Assembly: GCA_020161535.1 (NCBI GenBank)
Contig: JAIUNW010000013.1
Location: forward strand, 40,261 to 104,260
Direction of reading: 5' to 3'
Length of the DNA stretch: 64,000 bases
Source: Bacteroidota bacterium
GTDB lineage: Bacteria; Bacteroidota; Bacteroidia; Chitinophagales; Chitinophagaceae
Shown: positions 43,459 to 52,868 of the stretch, piece by piece
How the letters are laid out: each line of letters starts with the position of its first letter
How positions within the stretch are numbered: the stretch's first letter is position 1
Program-made: the position numbers and the translations under genes
The notes under the pieces: generated by a model
Seen by the model: only the letters and a program-made list of their open reading frames with translations
Database searches by the model: none
Told to the model about the DNA's origin: nothing

Positions 43459-45633
43459 TTATTTATCGGGCAGCGCGAAGCATACATAACTATCACCGCT
43501 TTTCTTACCCAGTTTTCCGCCGCCACAGGCAATCACGATAAACTGTTTCCCATTGACCTGATACACCGCAGGCGTCGCAAAACCAGGGGCTGGCAGGTCG
43601 GCCTCCCAACGAAGTACACCCGTCAGCTTATCAAAGGCGCGGATCTTACTATCGCTGCTGGCAGCAATGAAAACCAATCCGCCGCTCGTCACTACCGGGC
43701 CACCATAGTTTTCTGTACCCGTGTGAATCCCTTTCGCTTTCATTGCCGGATAATCACCCAGGGGCACTTTCCATTTGATCTTACCAGTAACCAAATCGAT
43801 GGCATTGAGTGTGCCCCAGGGCGGCGCTACAGCGGGGTACCCTTCTGGAGTAAGAAACTTATTGTAACCCGTTGCCACGTAAGGCAAATTAAAATAAGGA
43901 TCTGATTCACTTTTCTCGGCCGTATAAGTTGCTTTGCTTATTGTATTATTGTTCAACACAAAAGCGGCAATTGCTTTTCGATCGGCCATGGTTAATTGCC
44001 GGAAGGATGGCATCATGCGCCGACCTGTTTGCAACAATTGCTGCAAGCTGCTGTCGTTGTATTTTTTCTCGATGCCTAGCAAGCTCGGATAGTTGCCGGC
44101 GCCCTTGCGTTCGGGACCATGACAACTCATGCAATTGGATAAATACAGTCTTTTGCCTGCGGCGCCCATGGCTTCCTTTTTTCCCACATCCGTTTTATTA
44201 TCAACCATGGTGAGGATCCAGGGCATCTCATTTGCGTTCACATAAAAAATAGATGTTTGCGGATCGTAGGCTTGTCCGCCCCACTCGGGGCCGCCATCGA
44301 AACCCGGAAATATCAAGGTACCTTCTTTCGATGGCGGCTCGAACATACCCGCTGATCGTATCGATTCGAATTTCTTTTTGATCAACTGGAAAGAACTATC
44401 GGGCACCAGCGTGTTGAGGTCGTTGATCGTCATGTGCTGGCGCACAAAAGGTTCGGGGAAAGTTGGAATGGGTTGGGTAGGTGATAACTTTTCACCCGGC
44501 AGCATGCCCGTTGTAGGTACGGCAGTTTCGTTGATTGGATACAAGGCTTCACCGGTTTGTCGGTTGAACAACAACACAAACCCCGTTTTGGTAACCTGGG
44601 CCAGCGCGTCGATGTTGCGGCCATCTTTTTGCAGTGATATCAATACGGGTGCCGATGGCAGATCGCGGTCCCATACATCGTGGTGCATGGCCTGGAAATG
44701 CCAGATGCGTTTGCCCGTGGCAGCATCGAGTGCCAGCAATGAATTGGCATAGAGGTTATTTCCCAGGCGCTTGCCACCGTAAAAATCATATACGGCCGAG
44801 CCGGTGGGTGCATACACAATGCCCTTTTCTTCATCCAGACTAAAACCCGCCCACACATTGGCGCCACCAACATGTTTGTACGCCAGCGAATCTTCCCAGC
44901 TTTCAAAACCAGGCTCACCAGGTTGTGGAATCGTATGAAAGGTCCACACCAATCGACCGCTGTGCACATCGTAGGCGCGTATATGCCCGGGCGCGGCCAC
45001 GGCCTCTTCAGCCACCCGCATACCAACAATAATCAGGTCTTTATAGATAATGCCGGGGGTAGTGCCGGCCACATATAAATGCGACACATTGCGCCCCAGT
45101 CCATCGTGTAGGTCAACCCGTCCCATATCACCAAAACTGCGCTTAGGCTTGCCCGTTAGTGCGTCGATGCAGTACAATTTGCCATTGGCGCTGTAAAACA
45201 GCAACCGCTCCTGTCCGTTTTTGTAGGCCGCGAGCCCGCGCGATACATTGAAAGAAAAAGCAGCGGGATCGATCATCCCCACCGTGTCTTTCACCGGATC
45301 ATACACCCATATTTCGCGGCCCGTTGCCGCATGAAGGGCGAAGAGTTTCAATTTGGGTGTAATACCATACAATACCGTATCAATCACAATGGGATTGACC
45401 TGAATCTGGGTATTGCTATCGGCATCGTTGGTATGATAGGTCCACACAGCTTTCAATTGCTGCACATTGGCACTATCAATCTCTTTCAGGTCAACATACC
45501 GATTGTTTTGCTTGTTGCCGCCATACACTTCCCACCCCGAATTGCCCGTGGTGCCGGCGGGCTTATTATTGCACGACCCTAATAGCAGACCAGCAGCCGC
45601 CAGTGCTGTAAAAAAAGACGTAGAATATGACAT
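43459..45633 (-). CDS. PQQ-dependent dehydrogenase lipoprotein with internal cytochrome c domain
   Basis: The 724-residue protein carries a lipoprotein signal (LAAAGLLLGSC, Cys21), then a quinoprotein propeller (SGWEVYGGNKQNNRYVDLKEI, LKAVWTYHT, FALHAATGREIWVYDP, IDALTGKPKRSFG, RAYDVHSGRLVWTFHT, DVWDRDLPSAPVL) as in membrane-associated glucose/alcohol dehydrogenases. A mono-haem cytochrome c domain lies inside, with C501-MS-C504-H505 and a Met ligand region GRRMMPSFRQ, and the last propeller part follows it (AIDLVTGKIKWKVPLGDYP...). It should oxidise a sugar or alcohol in the periplasm and pass electrons to its haem. The start at 45633 is set by the signal peptide. No pqq synthesis genes are seen here. 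Confidence 0.92.
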   Translation of the reverse strand: MSYSTSFFTALAAAGLLLGSCNNKPAGTTGNSGWEVYGGNKQNNRYVDLKEIDSANVQQLKAVWTYHTNDADSNTQIQVNPIVIDTVLYGITPKLKLFALHAATGREIWVYDPVKDTVGMIDPAAFSFNVSRGLAAYKNGQERLLFYSANGKLYCIDALTGKPKRSFGDMGRVDLHDGLGRNVSHLYVAGTTPGIIYKDLIIVGMRVAEEAVAAPGHIRAYDVHSGRLVWTFHTIPQPGEPGFESWEDSLAYKHVGGANVWAGFSLDEEKGIVYAPTGSAVYDFYGGKRLGNNLYANSLLALDAATGKRIWHFQAMHHDVWDRDLPSAPVLISLQKDGRNIDALAQVTKTGFVLLFNRQTGEALYPINETAVPTTGMLPGEKLSPTQPIPTFPEPFVRQHMTINDLNTLVPDSSFQLIKKKFESIRSAGMFEPPSKEGTLIFPGFDGGPEWGGQAYDPQTSIFYVNANEMPWILTMVDNKTDVGKKEAMGAAGKRLYLSNCMSCHGPERKGAGNYPSLLGIEKKYNDSSLQQLLQTGRRMMPSFRQLTMADRKAIAAFVLNNNTISKATYTAEKSESDPYFNLPYVATGYNKFLTPEGYPAVAPPWGTLNAIDLVTGKIKWKVPLGDYPAMKAKGIHTGTENYGGPVVTSGGLVFIAASSDSKIRAFDKLTGVLRWEADLPAPGFATPAVYQVNGKQFIVIACGGGKLGKKSGDSYVCFALPDK

Positions 45634-45638
45634 GTCAG

Positions 45639-46961
45639 TTAATTGGTATTCCAGTTGATCTTTACCAGTCCCCACTTTTTCGCGTCTCTAAGATAAGGCA
45701 CAACCAGTATGCCCGGTGCTGTTTGCACGGCATTTTCCGGCAAATAACGCGTATGGGGTTGGAGCCTGAACGCAGCATCGGGCTTGATCATATCGTCTTC
45801 AATACTATAGGAAAAGAGATTGTATTCGATGTCTTTACCGATTTTATTGCTGGCCGCCAACCATTTCACTTTGCCATTCAATTCGGTCACAAAAAGCGGT
45901 CGAATATCTGTTCTTAGCAACGAAAAATGCCAGGCCTTTATCGGTTGTAAACTGCTATCGAGGGTGAGGAACCGAATAAATCCGTTCTCGTAGGTCATAT
46001 TGGGCATCCACTCGGGAAATACATTATCGGTCACCATATATTGTTTATTCGGCAACGAGAACAATCTATGCGGAATGTACCGATAGCGAGCCTTCCAGAA
46101 AGGAGCATTTTTTGCTTTGGTAGTAAACTCGGCCGACTTCACGTCGAGGTCTTTGTTGATCCGGATGATATAATTAAAAATATCACCTCCCTCTATTGCA
46201 GGATCGCTGGCATTTGTGTGCATCAAAATTTCATCACCCAGCTTAAGCAGTTTGTGGTCACTGAAAACGAGATCGGGCGACCGGAACAATTGTGTGGCTG
46301 GCTGGTCTTTGTGCGCCTGAAAGCCAAGCACCCGAAATCCATTTGCCATTGCGGGGTTAATCATGTAAGAAAACAACAGGCTATTGCTTGTTGGCAAAAA
46401 GGAAAAAGAAGGATTTACATAATCCATATCGGAGATAGCTGCTTCGACTGACTTGATGGGATTGATAGCAAGGTCAAAAAAATCTACTTGTATCTTGCCG
46501 ATATTGTCTTTTGCCGGCGCATTCAATTGCACCAGGAAAATAGTGGTATCAACGGCCAGTATGTGTATATACGCTGCTTTCGAGGCACTGATCAATTTAT
46601 TGATCGCGGTATTTTCGAGTTGCTTTAAGGCGCCATTTTGCCATTGGTAAACAAGGGTTTTACGATCGCCTGACACCATCACAACATAACCATCTTTTGT
46701 TTCGGAGAAACTGACTGCGGGACTTTCAAACGCCACCCGCAACCGGTCTTTAAAATGCAGGTATTGGTCGTATCGATACATGTACACCCCATCAAAACCC
46801 GATTTCCACAGGTGACACTCCCCCTCTTTGGTGACGAATATCTTCAAATCATCTACCCATTCACTGCGAATCTCTGTATCAGTATAGGTCAGTGTTTGCG
46901 CCGGCAACTGTTCGCAAAATACCAGCAGGCCCATAAATAAGAGTGTGCGGATAAAGGTCAT
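45639..46961 (-). CDS. exported protein of unknown family, paralogue B
   Basis: The 440-residue protein has a signal peptide (MTFIRTLLFMGLLVFCEQLPAQ) followed by TLTYTDTEIRSEWVDDLKIFVTKEGECHLW and a beta-rich body. It is a tandem paralogue of the next upstream gene: shared are the motifs TYTDTEIR, KEGECHxW, YRYDxxxxFKDR, GxxxVxSGxxKxxxYQW, DSTIFLVQL-like and the C-terminal YLPExAVQxAPGIxxVPYxxxAxKWGLVKINWN. Even the bases around both start codons agree (GGATAAAGGTCATG on the plus strand). The pattern of about 40-residue strand groups suggests a beta-propeller. I recognise no named domain. It begins 17 bp after the first paralogue's stop... counted from 46994, and its stop lies 5 bp before the PQQ-dehydrogenase start, so it belongs to that operon. 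Confidence 0.8.
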   Translation of the reverse strand: MTFIRTLLFMGLLVFCEQLPAQTLTYTDTEIRSEWVDDLKIFVTKEGECHLWKSGFDGVYMYRYDQYLHFKDRLRVAFESPAVSFSETKDGYVVMVSGDRKTLVYQWQNGALKQLENTAINKLISASKAAYIHILAVDTTIFLVQLNAPAKDNIGKIQVDFFDLAINPIKSVEAAISDMDYVNPSFSFLPTSNSLLFSYMINPAMANGFRVLGFQAHKDQPATQLFRSPDLVFSDHKLLKLGDEILMHTNASDPAIEGGDIFNYIIRINKDLDVKSAEFTTKAKNAPFWKARYRYIPHRLFSLPNKQYMVTDNVFPEWMPNMTYENGFIRFLTLDSSLQPIKAWHFSLLRTDIRPLFVTELNGKVKWLAASNKIGKDIEYNLFSYSIEDDMIKPDAAFRLQPHTRYLPENAVQTAPGILVVPYLRDAKKWGLVKINWNTN

Positions 46962-46993
46962 GCGATAAATATACAATTATTATGCGCTGCGGG

Positions 46994-48310
46994 TTAATTG
47001 GCATTCCAATTGATCTTAACGAGCCCCCACTTTCCAGCTTTCTTAACATAAGGTACTATGATGATACCAGGCGCCACCTGGACGGCATATTCAGGAAGAT
47101 AATCTACCTCAGGCATTAATCGATAGGCTTCATCAGGCTTCGGTAAGTCATTTTCAATACTGAAAGATGACAACTGTCGTTTACCATTCTTGTCCAAATC
47201 AGTCGAAAACCATTTTAACGAACCTGCAATTTCAGTTACAAACAAAGCGCGCATTTCCACATATACCATGGGAAAATGAAGGGATTTTATCAGTTGTAGG
47301 TTGCTGTCAAGTTCAATGAACCGCATGTAGGTACTATCTTTAGAATGTACCACCAATTTAATCGGGTACGCATTGTCAAGAACCATAAAGCCTTTGTTCG
47401 GCAATGAAAAAAACGACTGCGGCACATACCTGTACCCTGTTTTCCAATACGTAGGGTATCGGGTTTTGGCTAATAATTCGGTCGACTTAACCGTCAATCC
47501 GGTATCAACATGAACAGCATAATTCAGAAAGTCGCTGGTCTTCGTGCTGCTATCCGCCGCAGTAGCCTTCACAAAAATTTCACCACCCTGCACAAGCATG
47601 GTTTGGTCCATAAAAACCAGGTCACCGCGTTGGACCAACCGCGATTTCGGCATGTCGGTGTTGGCATCAAAAGCCAATAGGTGGATGCCACCCTGCTTGT
47701 GCAAATTGATTGTGTAAGAAAAAAATAGCCTTTCGCCGATGGTATTAAAAGTAAAAGAAGGATAAGCGAAATTGATATCAGCTACTGAAGCATGTGTTGC
47801 TTTAATCAGTTTAAAAGCATGGTCAAAAAAATCAACTTCCACGGCCCCTGCCGTGTTTCTGGCAGGGATGCTGAGTTGCACCAGAAAAATAGTTGAATCA
47901 GACAGCAACACTTGTACATAAGAAGCCTGGCTTGCACGCAGTTTTTCATTGAGCGGCGTATTTTGGAGCGGGTCCAGCTCCCCCTTTTTCCATTGATAAA
48001 TCGCTTTTTTCTCATTACCTGAAAGAACGATCAGGTAACCATCATTGGTGCGCGCTAAACTAACCATGGCATTTTTGAAAGCAAACCGCTGGCGATCTTT
48101 AAAGCGAAAATGCTCGTCGTAGCGGTACAGCAACACTCGATTTTGCGACACCAGCCAAAAATGGCATTCGCCCTCTTTGGTAAGAATAATTTTCATGTCA
48201 GCTCTGTGGAAGTCGCGTATCTCCGTATCGGTATACGTAAATGTTTGTGCTGGCAACACCGTACCGATTGCAAGCAGTAAGGCTATAAAAACTGCCCGGA
48301 TAAAGGTCAT
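46994..48310 (-). CDS. exported protein of unknown family, paralogue A
   Basis: The 438-residue protein has a signal peptide (MTFIRAVFIALLLAIGTVLPAQ) and the same beta-rich body as the gene after it, with TFTYTDTEIRDFHRADMKI, KEGECHFWLVSQNRVLLYRYDEHFRFKDR and a conserved end (DYLPEYAVQVAPGIIIVPY, WGLVKINWNAN). The strict conservation of first and last segments and looser middle suggests a common fold and changing specificity. It is the first gene of the minus-strand run that continues to the PQQ dehydrogenase, uxaC, the kinase and the hexuronate transporter, and it diverges from an esterase gene 55 bp away. Its function is unknown; exported location is clear. Confidence 0.8.
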   Translation of the reverse strand: MTFIRAVFIALLLAIGTVLPAQTFTYTDTEIRDFHRADMKIILTKEGECHFWLVSQNRVLLYRYDEHFRFKDRQRFAFKNAMVSLARTNDGYLIVLSGNEKKAIYQWKKGELDPLQNTPLNEKLRASQASYVQVLLSDSTIFLVQLSIPARNTAGAVEVDFFDHAFKLIKATHASVADINFAYPSFTFNTIGERLFFSYTINLHKQGGIHLLAFDANTDMPKSRLVQRGDLVFMDQTMLVQGGEIFVKATAADSSTKTSDFLNYAVHVDTGLTVKSTELLAKTRYPTYWKTGYRYVPQSFFSLPNKGFMVLDNAYPIKLVVHSKDSTYMRFIELDSNLQLIKSLHFPMVYVEMRALFVTEIAGSLKWFSTDLDKNGKRQLSSFSIENDLPKPDEAYRLMPEVDYLPEYAVQVAPGIIIVPYVKKAGKWGLVKINWNAN

Positions 48311-48365
48311 GTAATAAATATAATTAGTTTTATTACTTTAGGCGCTGGCAGTTATACATAATACT

Positions 48366-49187
48366 ATGATAAAATCGACCATTCTCCTGCTTTGCACTTG
48401 CTTGCTCTCGCTGGGCCTGCTGGCGCAACAGCCCACCACTTATCTCACCGAACAAAACGTTCCCTACTATCCCGATAGCATCTACGACAATTACAAATCT
48501 GAAAGATGCCGGCTCGATATCTATTACCCCAAAGGGGAAAAAGATATTCCGGTGATTGTTTGGTTTCATGGTGGTGGATTAACAGAAGGCAATCGCGAAA
48601 TTCCCGAAGCGCTGAAAAGCAAGGGCCTAGCCGTTATTGCTGTGGGGTATCGCTTGTCGCCCAAAGTAACTGTGCCAGCGATTATCGAAGATGCCGCCAC
48701 CGCCGTTGCCTGGGCATTTAAGAACGCGCCAAAATATGGTATCAGCCCGAAGAAGATATTTGTGTCCGGGCACTCAGCCGGCGCTTATCTGTCGCTGATG
48801 ATTACGCTCGATAAATCTTATCTGGCCAAACAGCAGGTGGATGCCAATAAAATTGCGGGGGTTATCTCTTTCAGCGGACAAACCATTACGCATTTTACGC
48901 TGCGAAAAGAAAGAGGCCTACCCGATACACAACCGGTTATTGATGCCTACGCTCCCTTGTATCATGTCAGAAAAGATGCCCCACCTGTTTTGCTGTTAAC
49001 GGGCGATCCTGAGTTGGAATTACTGGGCAGGTATGAGGAAAATGCCTATCTCGCCCGCATGCTGAAACTGACCGGACATGGGCAGACCAAGCTTTGTATG
49101 TTTCAAGGCTACGGACATGCCATGACCGAGCCTGGCTTCCCGCTGTTGCTAAAAGAAGTGCAGGAAAGAAGCAAGGCGATTCAATAA
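48366..49187 (+). CDS. exported alpha/beta-hydrolase (HSL-like esterase)
   Basis: The 273-residue protein has a signal peptide (MIKSTILLLCTCLLSLGLLAQ) and an alpha/beta-hydrolase core: oxyanion-hole HGGG at 68-71 in VIVWFHGGGLTEG, nucleophile Ser137 in GHSAG (135-139), a candidate acid in LLLTGDPELE and the catalytic His in QGYGHAMTEP. The type fits the hormone-sensitive-lipase/BD-FAE group, which includes carbohydrate acetyl or feruloyl esterases and short-chain lipases. It is a single gene, between the divergent paralogue operon and the convergent asparaginase gene, whose stop is 2 bp from its own. Confidence 0.9.
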   Translation: MIKSTILLLCTCLLSLGLLAQQPTTYLTEQNVPYYPDSIYDNYKSERCRLDIYYPKGEKDIPVIVWFHGGGLTEGNREIPEALKSKGLAVIAVGYRLSPKVTVPAIIEDAATAVAWAFKNAPKYGISPKKIFVSGHSAGAYLSLMITLDKSYLAKQQVDANKIAGVISFSGQTITHFTLRKERGLPDTQPVIDAYAPLYHVRKDAPPVLLLTGDPELELLGRYEENAYLARMLKLTGHGQTKLCMFQGYGHAMTEPGFPLLLKEVQERSKAIQ

Positions 49188-49189
49188 AT

Positions 49190-50236
49190 CTACTTGGTAT
49201 AATAACTGTTACCTGGATGCATCTGGTCTTCGGTATTGCTTTTCACGGCATAGGAGAAACCAGGTTGAATACAGAAGGCACCGTATTCGCCGAGTTTGTT
49301 GATGGCAAGAAAACCCACCTGTAAATCCTTTGCTTTCGACGGGCTCCGCTTAATAATACGGTCTACCGCATCGCGACAGGCTTGTTCGGGCTTGGCACCT
49401 TGGCGCATCAGTTCAACAATCAGGTGTGATCCCACAATACGAATCACTTCTTCGCCCACACCCGTGGCCGTAGCGCCACCCACTTCATTGTCTACATACA
49501 AGCCGGCACCAATAACGGGTGAGTCACCTACACGACCTCGCATCTTATAGGCCATACCACTGGTGGTACAAGCACCACCAATATTTCCTTGCTGATCGAG
49601 TGCTATCATGCCGATGGTATCGTGGTTGTATTTGCCGCCGGGCATATGGTCCTTGCTCTTCGGATTGGCTTTGTTTTCAATATTCATGACCGGCGAATAT
49701 TTCGATGTCTTCAGCCATTCTTTATAGGCTTTTTCGGCCGTAGGCGTAAGCAGATTTTGTTTCTTGAAACCATTGGCCAGTGCAAACTGCTGGGCGCCAT
49801 CGCCAACAAGAATTACGTGCGGCGTTTTCTCCATCACCAGGCGCGCCACTGATATGGGGTGCATGATATTTTCAATACACATCACCGAGCCGCAGCCATA
49901 TTTATCGTCCATTATACAGGCATCGAGGGTAACCCGGCCTTCGCGATCAGGTAATCCGCCATACCCAACCGTCAGGTTCGTGCCTTCTGCTTCGGTGATC
50001 CGTACGCCGGCTTCTACCGCATCTACGGCACGACCGCCTTTCGACAATACTTCCCAGGCGCCCTTATTGGCTGCCATCCCGAAATCCCAGGTAGAAAGAA
50101 CGACGGGCACATTGGCGGTTGCCTTCACGACTGCTTTGGGCGATGCGAATGCGGCGGCAACACCGGTAGTGCCGGTGGCAGCAAAAGCAGCCACTCCTTT
50201 GAGTGACTGCTGCAAAAATCTTCTTCTCTTGACCAT
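49190..50236 (-). CDS. N4-(beta-N-acetylglucosaminyl)-L-asparaginase family (Ntn hydrolase)
   Basis: The 348-residue precursor belongs to the asparaginase-2/glycosylasparaginase family, which cleaves itself before a Thr and then hydrolyses the Asn-GlcNAc bond or isoaspartyl bonds. The cleavage site is HDTIG (205-209), with Thr207 as the expected nucleophile, followed by ALDQQGNIGGACTTSGMAYKMRGRVGDSPVIGAGLYVDN, the family's second signature. The N-terminus MVKRRRFLQQSLKGVAAFAATG is a Tat-type signal peptide, so the enzyme is exported folded. Compared with plain isoaspartyl peptidases, the WDFGMAANKGAWEVL start fits the glycosylasparaginase branch. It lies 35 bp downstream of the TonB receptor start region on the opposite end... 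both genes are on the minus strand, with the receptor upstream? The receptor stop is at 50272, 36 bp before this gene's ATG, so co-transcription is possible. Confidence 0.9.
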   Translation of the reverse strand: MVKRRRFLQQSLKGVAAFAATGTTGVAAAFASPKAVVKATANVPVVLSTWDFGMAANKGAWEVLSKGGRAVDAVEAGVRITEAEGTNLTVGYGGLPDREGRVTLDACIMDDKYGCGSVMCIENIMHPISVARLVMEKTPHVILVGDGAQQFALANGFKKQNLLTPTAEKAYKEWLKTSKYSPVMNIENKANPKSKDHMPGGKYNHDTIGMIALDQQGNIGGACTTSGMAYKMRGRVGDSPVIGAGLYVDNEVGGATATGVGEEVIRIVGSHLIVELMRQGAKPEQACRDAVDRIIKRSPSKAKDLQVGFLAINKLGEYGAFCIQPGFSYAVKSNTEDQMHPGNSYYTK

Positions 50237-50271
50237 GGGGTATTTGTTACCAACGAAGATAGTGTAACAAA

Positions 50272-52656
50272 TCAGAACTTGTAAGCCACCGACAAACGAA
50301 GGTTTCTTGGTGCTTCCGCCTGGTAGTAGTACGCATTTGTATAACTGTACCAGGATCCGCTGTACAGATATGTATCCAATACATTAAATACGTTGGCGGT
50401 TAAGCGAATTTTATCACGATCATACGATATACCTGCATCTACCTTGGTGTAGTCGGGCAATGACGCACCACCTGCCGGCGAAAACGCCCAGTTCATGTGG
50501 CGATCGCCGAGAAAGGTTACACCTGCATTCACGCCAAAACCACGCAGTACACCCGAACTGGCACGATAGCTTAACCATGCATTCGCGGTATGCGTTGCAT
50601 AAGCCGGCAGGTAATCACCTACTTTCAAATCAGTAACGGCACCGTCGTTGATCTTTGTCACTTTAGACTCGGTATATGCATAGTTCACCACCAGGTTCAG
50701 GCCGCGCACAATGGTACCACGAAGATCAAACTCAACGCCCTGCGCTCTTTTCTCGCCCAAATCGATACTATATGCAACATGGGTATTGGGATCTGTTGGT
50801 CCGGCCGTGAGTTCATTCTTTTTAATGATTCTGTAGGCAGCCACCGAGCTAACCCAACGGCCCTCGGCCCACTCCCGCTTCAGGCCAATCTCCATATTAT
50901 TACCAGTGATGGGTTTGATTTTTGTGCCCTGGCGAACCGTGCCTGCCTGTGGCAAAAATGTTTGGTCGTATAAAGCATAGGCCGTGGTGTTTTTATCGAG
51001 CGAAATGCTCACGCCAACGCGCGGTGTAAAGTGATCCGCTTTATCGGCGGCGGCGCCCCAGGCAGCCATGCTAAGGCTGGTATAGCGACCGGCCAGGGTG
51101 AGGCGGATCTTATTGTTGAGGAAACCAAGTTCGTCTTGTACATATACCGAACTGTACTGCTGATCCATCAAGCCACCACCTGCAACAGCACGCTCTTCGA
51201 GCGACTTAGAACGATCAAACTGTGGGTAGCCATTTACTGGCGTACCGTAATAAGGACTCTTCATATCAAACTCGGCACCAACGGTATCAAGGTTGTGCGA
51301 CTGCGACCAGTCGGCATAATAATTTTTACGCGCTGCATCCAGACCAGCAAGAATTCGATGGCGAACGCGACCGGTGTAAACATCGCCATTTACAAAAGCC
51401 TGCCCCATGGTCATGGCACTTTTCGCGTCCCAGATATTGATGGTGCGAATCATGGTATAATCGGCATTCACCAGGCTCGGCCAGGCAGAAGAACCAACCT
51501 GGTTATAGTCAAACCGCGAGAACTGCGTTGTGAATTTCCAGTCACGATTGATCTGGTGATTCAAGCTGGCATAAAAGCTATGGTCATTCATTTTGGTGCC
51601 GGGCAAACCAGCGGGATTGGTGCTGAAATTACGCGGCAGTTTCGCATATCCATCGGGTGCGAAAACATAAAACGAGCCCACGTTCGACATATTTGCACGC
51701 TGGTAATTGTATTCAACACTAACCTTGGTTCTGTCGTCGATCTGGTAAGAGATTACCGGGGCAATCACATATCGATCGTTGTATTCATTCATACGGAATG
51801 AACCTTTGTTTTGTGCCGACAGGTTCAGGCGATACAACAACCTGCCATTTTTACTCAATTTACCATCGAGGTCAAGCGTAGTACGATACAAACTCCAGCT
51901 TCCCGTGGTGAAAGAAACCTCGCCTTTTGTTTGACCGGTTGGCTTTTTGGTAACCACATTGTACATGCCGGCAGGATCGCCGCTCGACAACATGAACCCT
52001 GCAGGCCCTTTTACAAATTCAATATGGTCTACAAAACTCATGTCTTCGGTGAGCGGTCCCCAATAAGAATTTACCACATTGAACCCGTTGCGGAAAGCCT
52101 GTACTTGTCCGCCGCGTGCCGTGATATTGGTATACATATCACCCCAGTGTTCACTACGCACCAAACCACTAACATTGCGGATCAGTCCGTCGCTCATACT
52201 AATCACCTGCTGGTCTTTCAGCATATCGCGCGATACCGCCTGCACATTCTGCGGCAATTCCAGCAAGGGAGTGGCCACCCGCAAACTGGCTGAACCCATT
52301 TTCTCATTGTACCGGTTATTGTAAACAGAAACAACAACCTGCTCCAGTTCTGTAGAACTTTGCAACAGGCTAAAGTTGAGACTAACTGTTTCGTTCGCCA
52401 CTACTGTTACCGTACCCTCCTCGGCCTTCACGCCCACCAGCGAGGCTACCACGGTATAAGTACCGGCAGGAACATTTTTTATAGTATAACGGCCATCCTT
52501 AGCCGAAATGGTGCCGCGGTTGATTGATTGTAAAACAATGCTGACATCTTCAGCAGGTTTACCATCGGCAGTTAGCACTTTACCGGTAATGCTGCCATGC
52601 TGGGCAGCTACCACTGTGCTGATTGAAACGAACAACAACAACAACAAATATCTCAT
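50272..52656 (-). CDS. TonB-dependent siderophore-type receptor
   Basis: The 794-residue outer membrane receptor has a signal peptide (MRYLLLLLFVSISTVVAA), a carboxypeptidase-like regulatory domain (about 20-105, SITGKVLTADGKPAEDVSIVLQ), a plug (about 120-245, with LPQNVQAVSRDMLKDQQV, NVSGLVRSEHWGDMYTNITARGG and VKGPAGFMLSSGDPAGMYNVVTKKPTG) and a 22-strand-type barrel ending LRLSVAYKF. The plug pattern is that of FhuA/FpvA-like ferric-siderophore receptors. No siderophore synthesis, ferric reductase or regulator gene lies beside it, so the ligand is open. It is followed on the same strand by the glycosylasparaginase gene. Confidence 0.93.
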   Translation of the reverse strand: MRYLLLLLFVSISTVVAAQHGSITGKVLTADGKPAEDVSIVLQSINRGTISAKDGRYTIKNVPAGTYTVVASLVGVKAEEGTVTVVANETVSLNFSLLQSSTELEQVVVSVYNNRYNEKMGSASLRVATPLLELPQNVQAVSRDMLKDQQVISMSDGLIRNVSGLVRSEHWGDMYTNITARGGQVQAFRNGFNVVNSYWGPLTEDMSFVDHIEFVKGPAGFMLSSGDPAGMYNVVTKKPTGQTKGEVSFTTGSWSLYRTTLDLDGKLSKNGRLLYRLNLSAQNKGSFRMNEYNDRYVIAPVISYQIDDRTKVSVEYNYQRANMSNVGSFYVFAPDGYAKLPRNFSTNPAGLPGTKMNDHSFYASLNHQINRDWKFTTQFSRFDYNQVGSSAWPSLVNADYTMIRTINIWDAKSAMTMGQAFVNGDVYTGRVRHRILAGLDAARKNYYADWSQSHNLDTVGAEFDMKSPYYGTPVNGYPQFDRSKSLEERAVAGGGLMDQQYSSVYVQDELGFLNNKIRLTLAGRYTSLSMAAWGAAADKADHFTPRVGVSISLDKNTTAYALYDQTFLPQAGTVRQGTKIKPITGNNMEIGLKREWAEGRWVSSVAAYRIIKKNELTAGPTDPNTHVAYSIDLGEKRAQGVEFDLRGTIVRGLNLVVNYAYTESKVTKINDGAVTDLKVGDYLPAYATHTANAWLSYRASSGVLRGFGVNAGVTFLGDRHMNWAFSPAGGASLPDYTKVDAGISYDRDKIRLTANVFNVLDTYLYSGSWYSYTNAYYYQAEAPRNLRLSVAYKF

Positions 52657-52868
52657 ATCGTTTAATTAAGATTGTGGCGCGAAATTATTTCGGGGGTTCG
52701 CTATTTCCTTCTTTCAGGCGGAAAAACCATTTACGAAATCCGGAAAGATTCGCTAAAACCTATCAGGTGTTCGGAAAACGAAGACATTACTGACAATTAA
52801 ATGACAAACTGCGGTTGGATTCCATGATTTTCTTATTTTAACTGTCTGTCAAATCAAACGCGCCACCC

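Noticed and set aside
45639..48310. Paralogue pair as one frameshifted gene
   Set aside because: Each copy has its own signal peptide, full-length body and conserved C-terminus, so they are two complete genes.
51031..51801. 256-codon plus-strand open frame inside the siderophore receptor gene
   Set aside because: It is antisense to an unbroken TonB receptor; no motif or signal peptide supports it.
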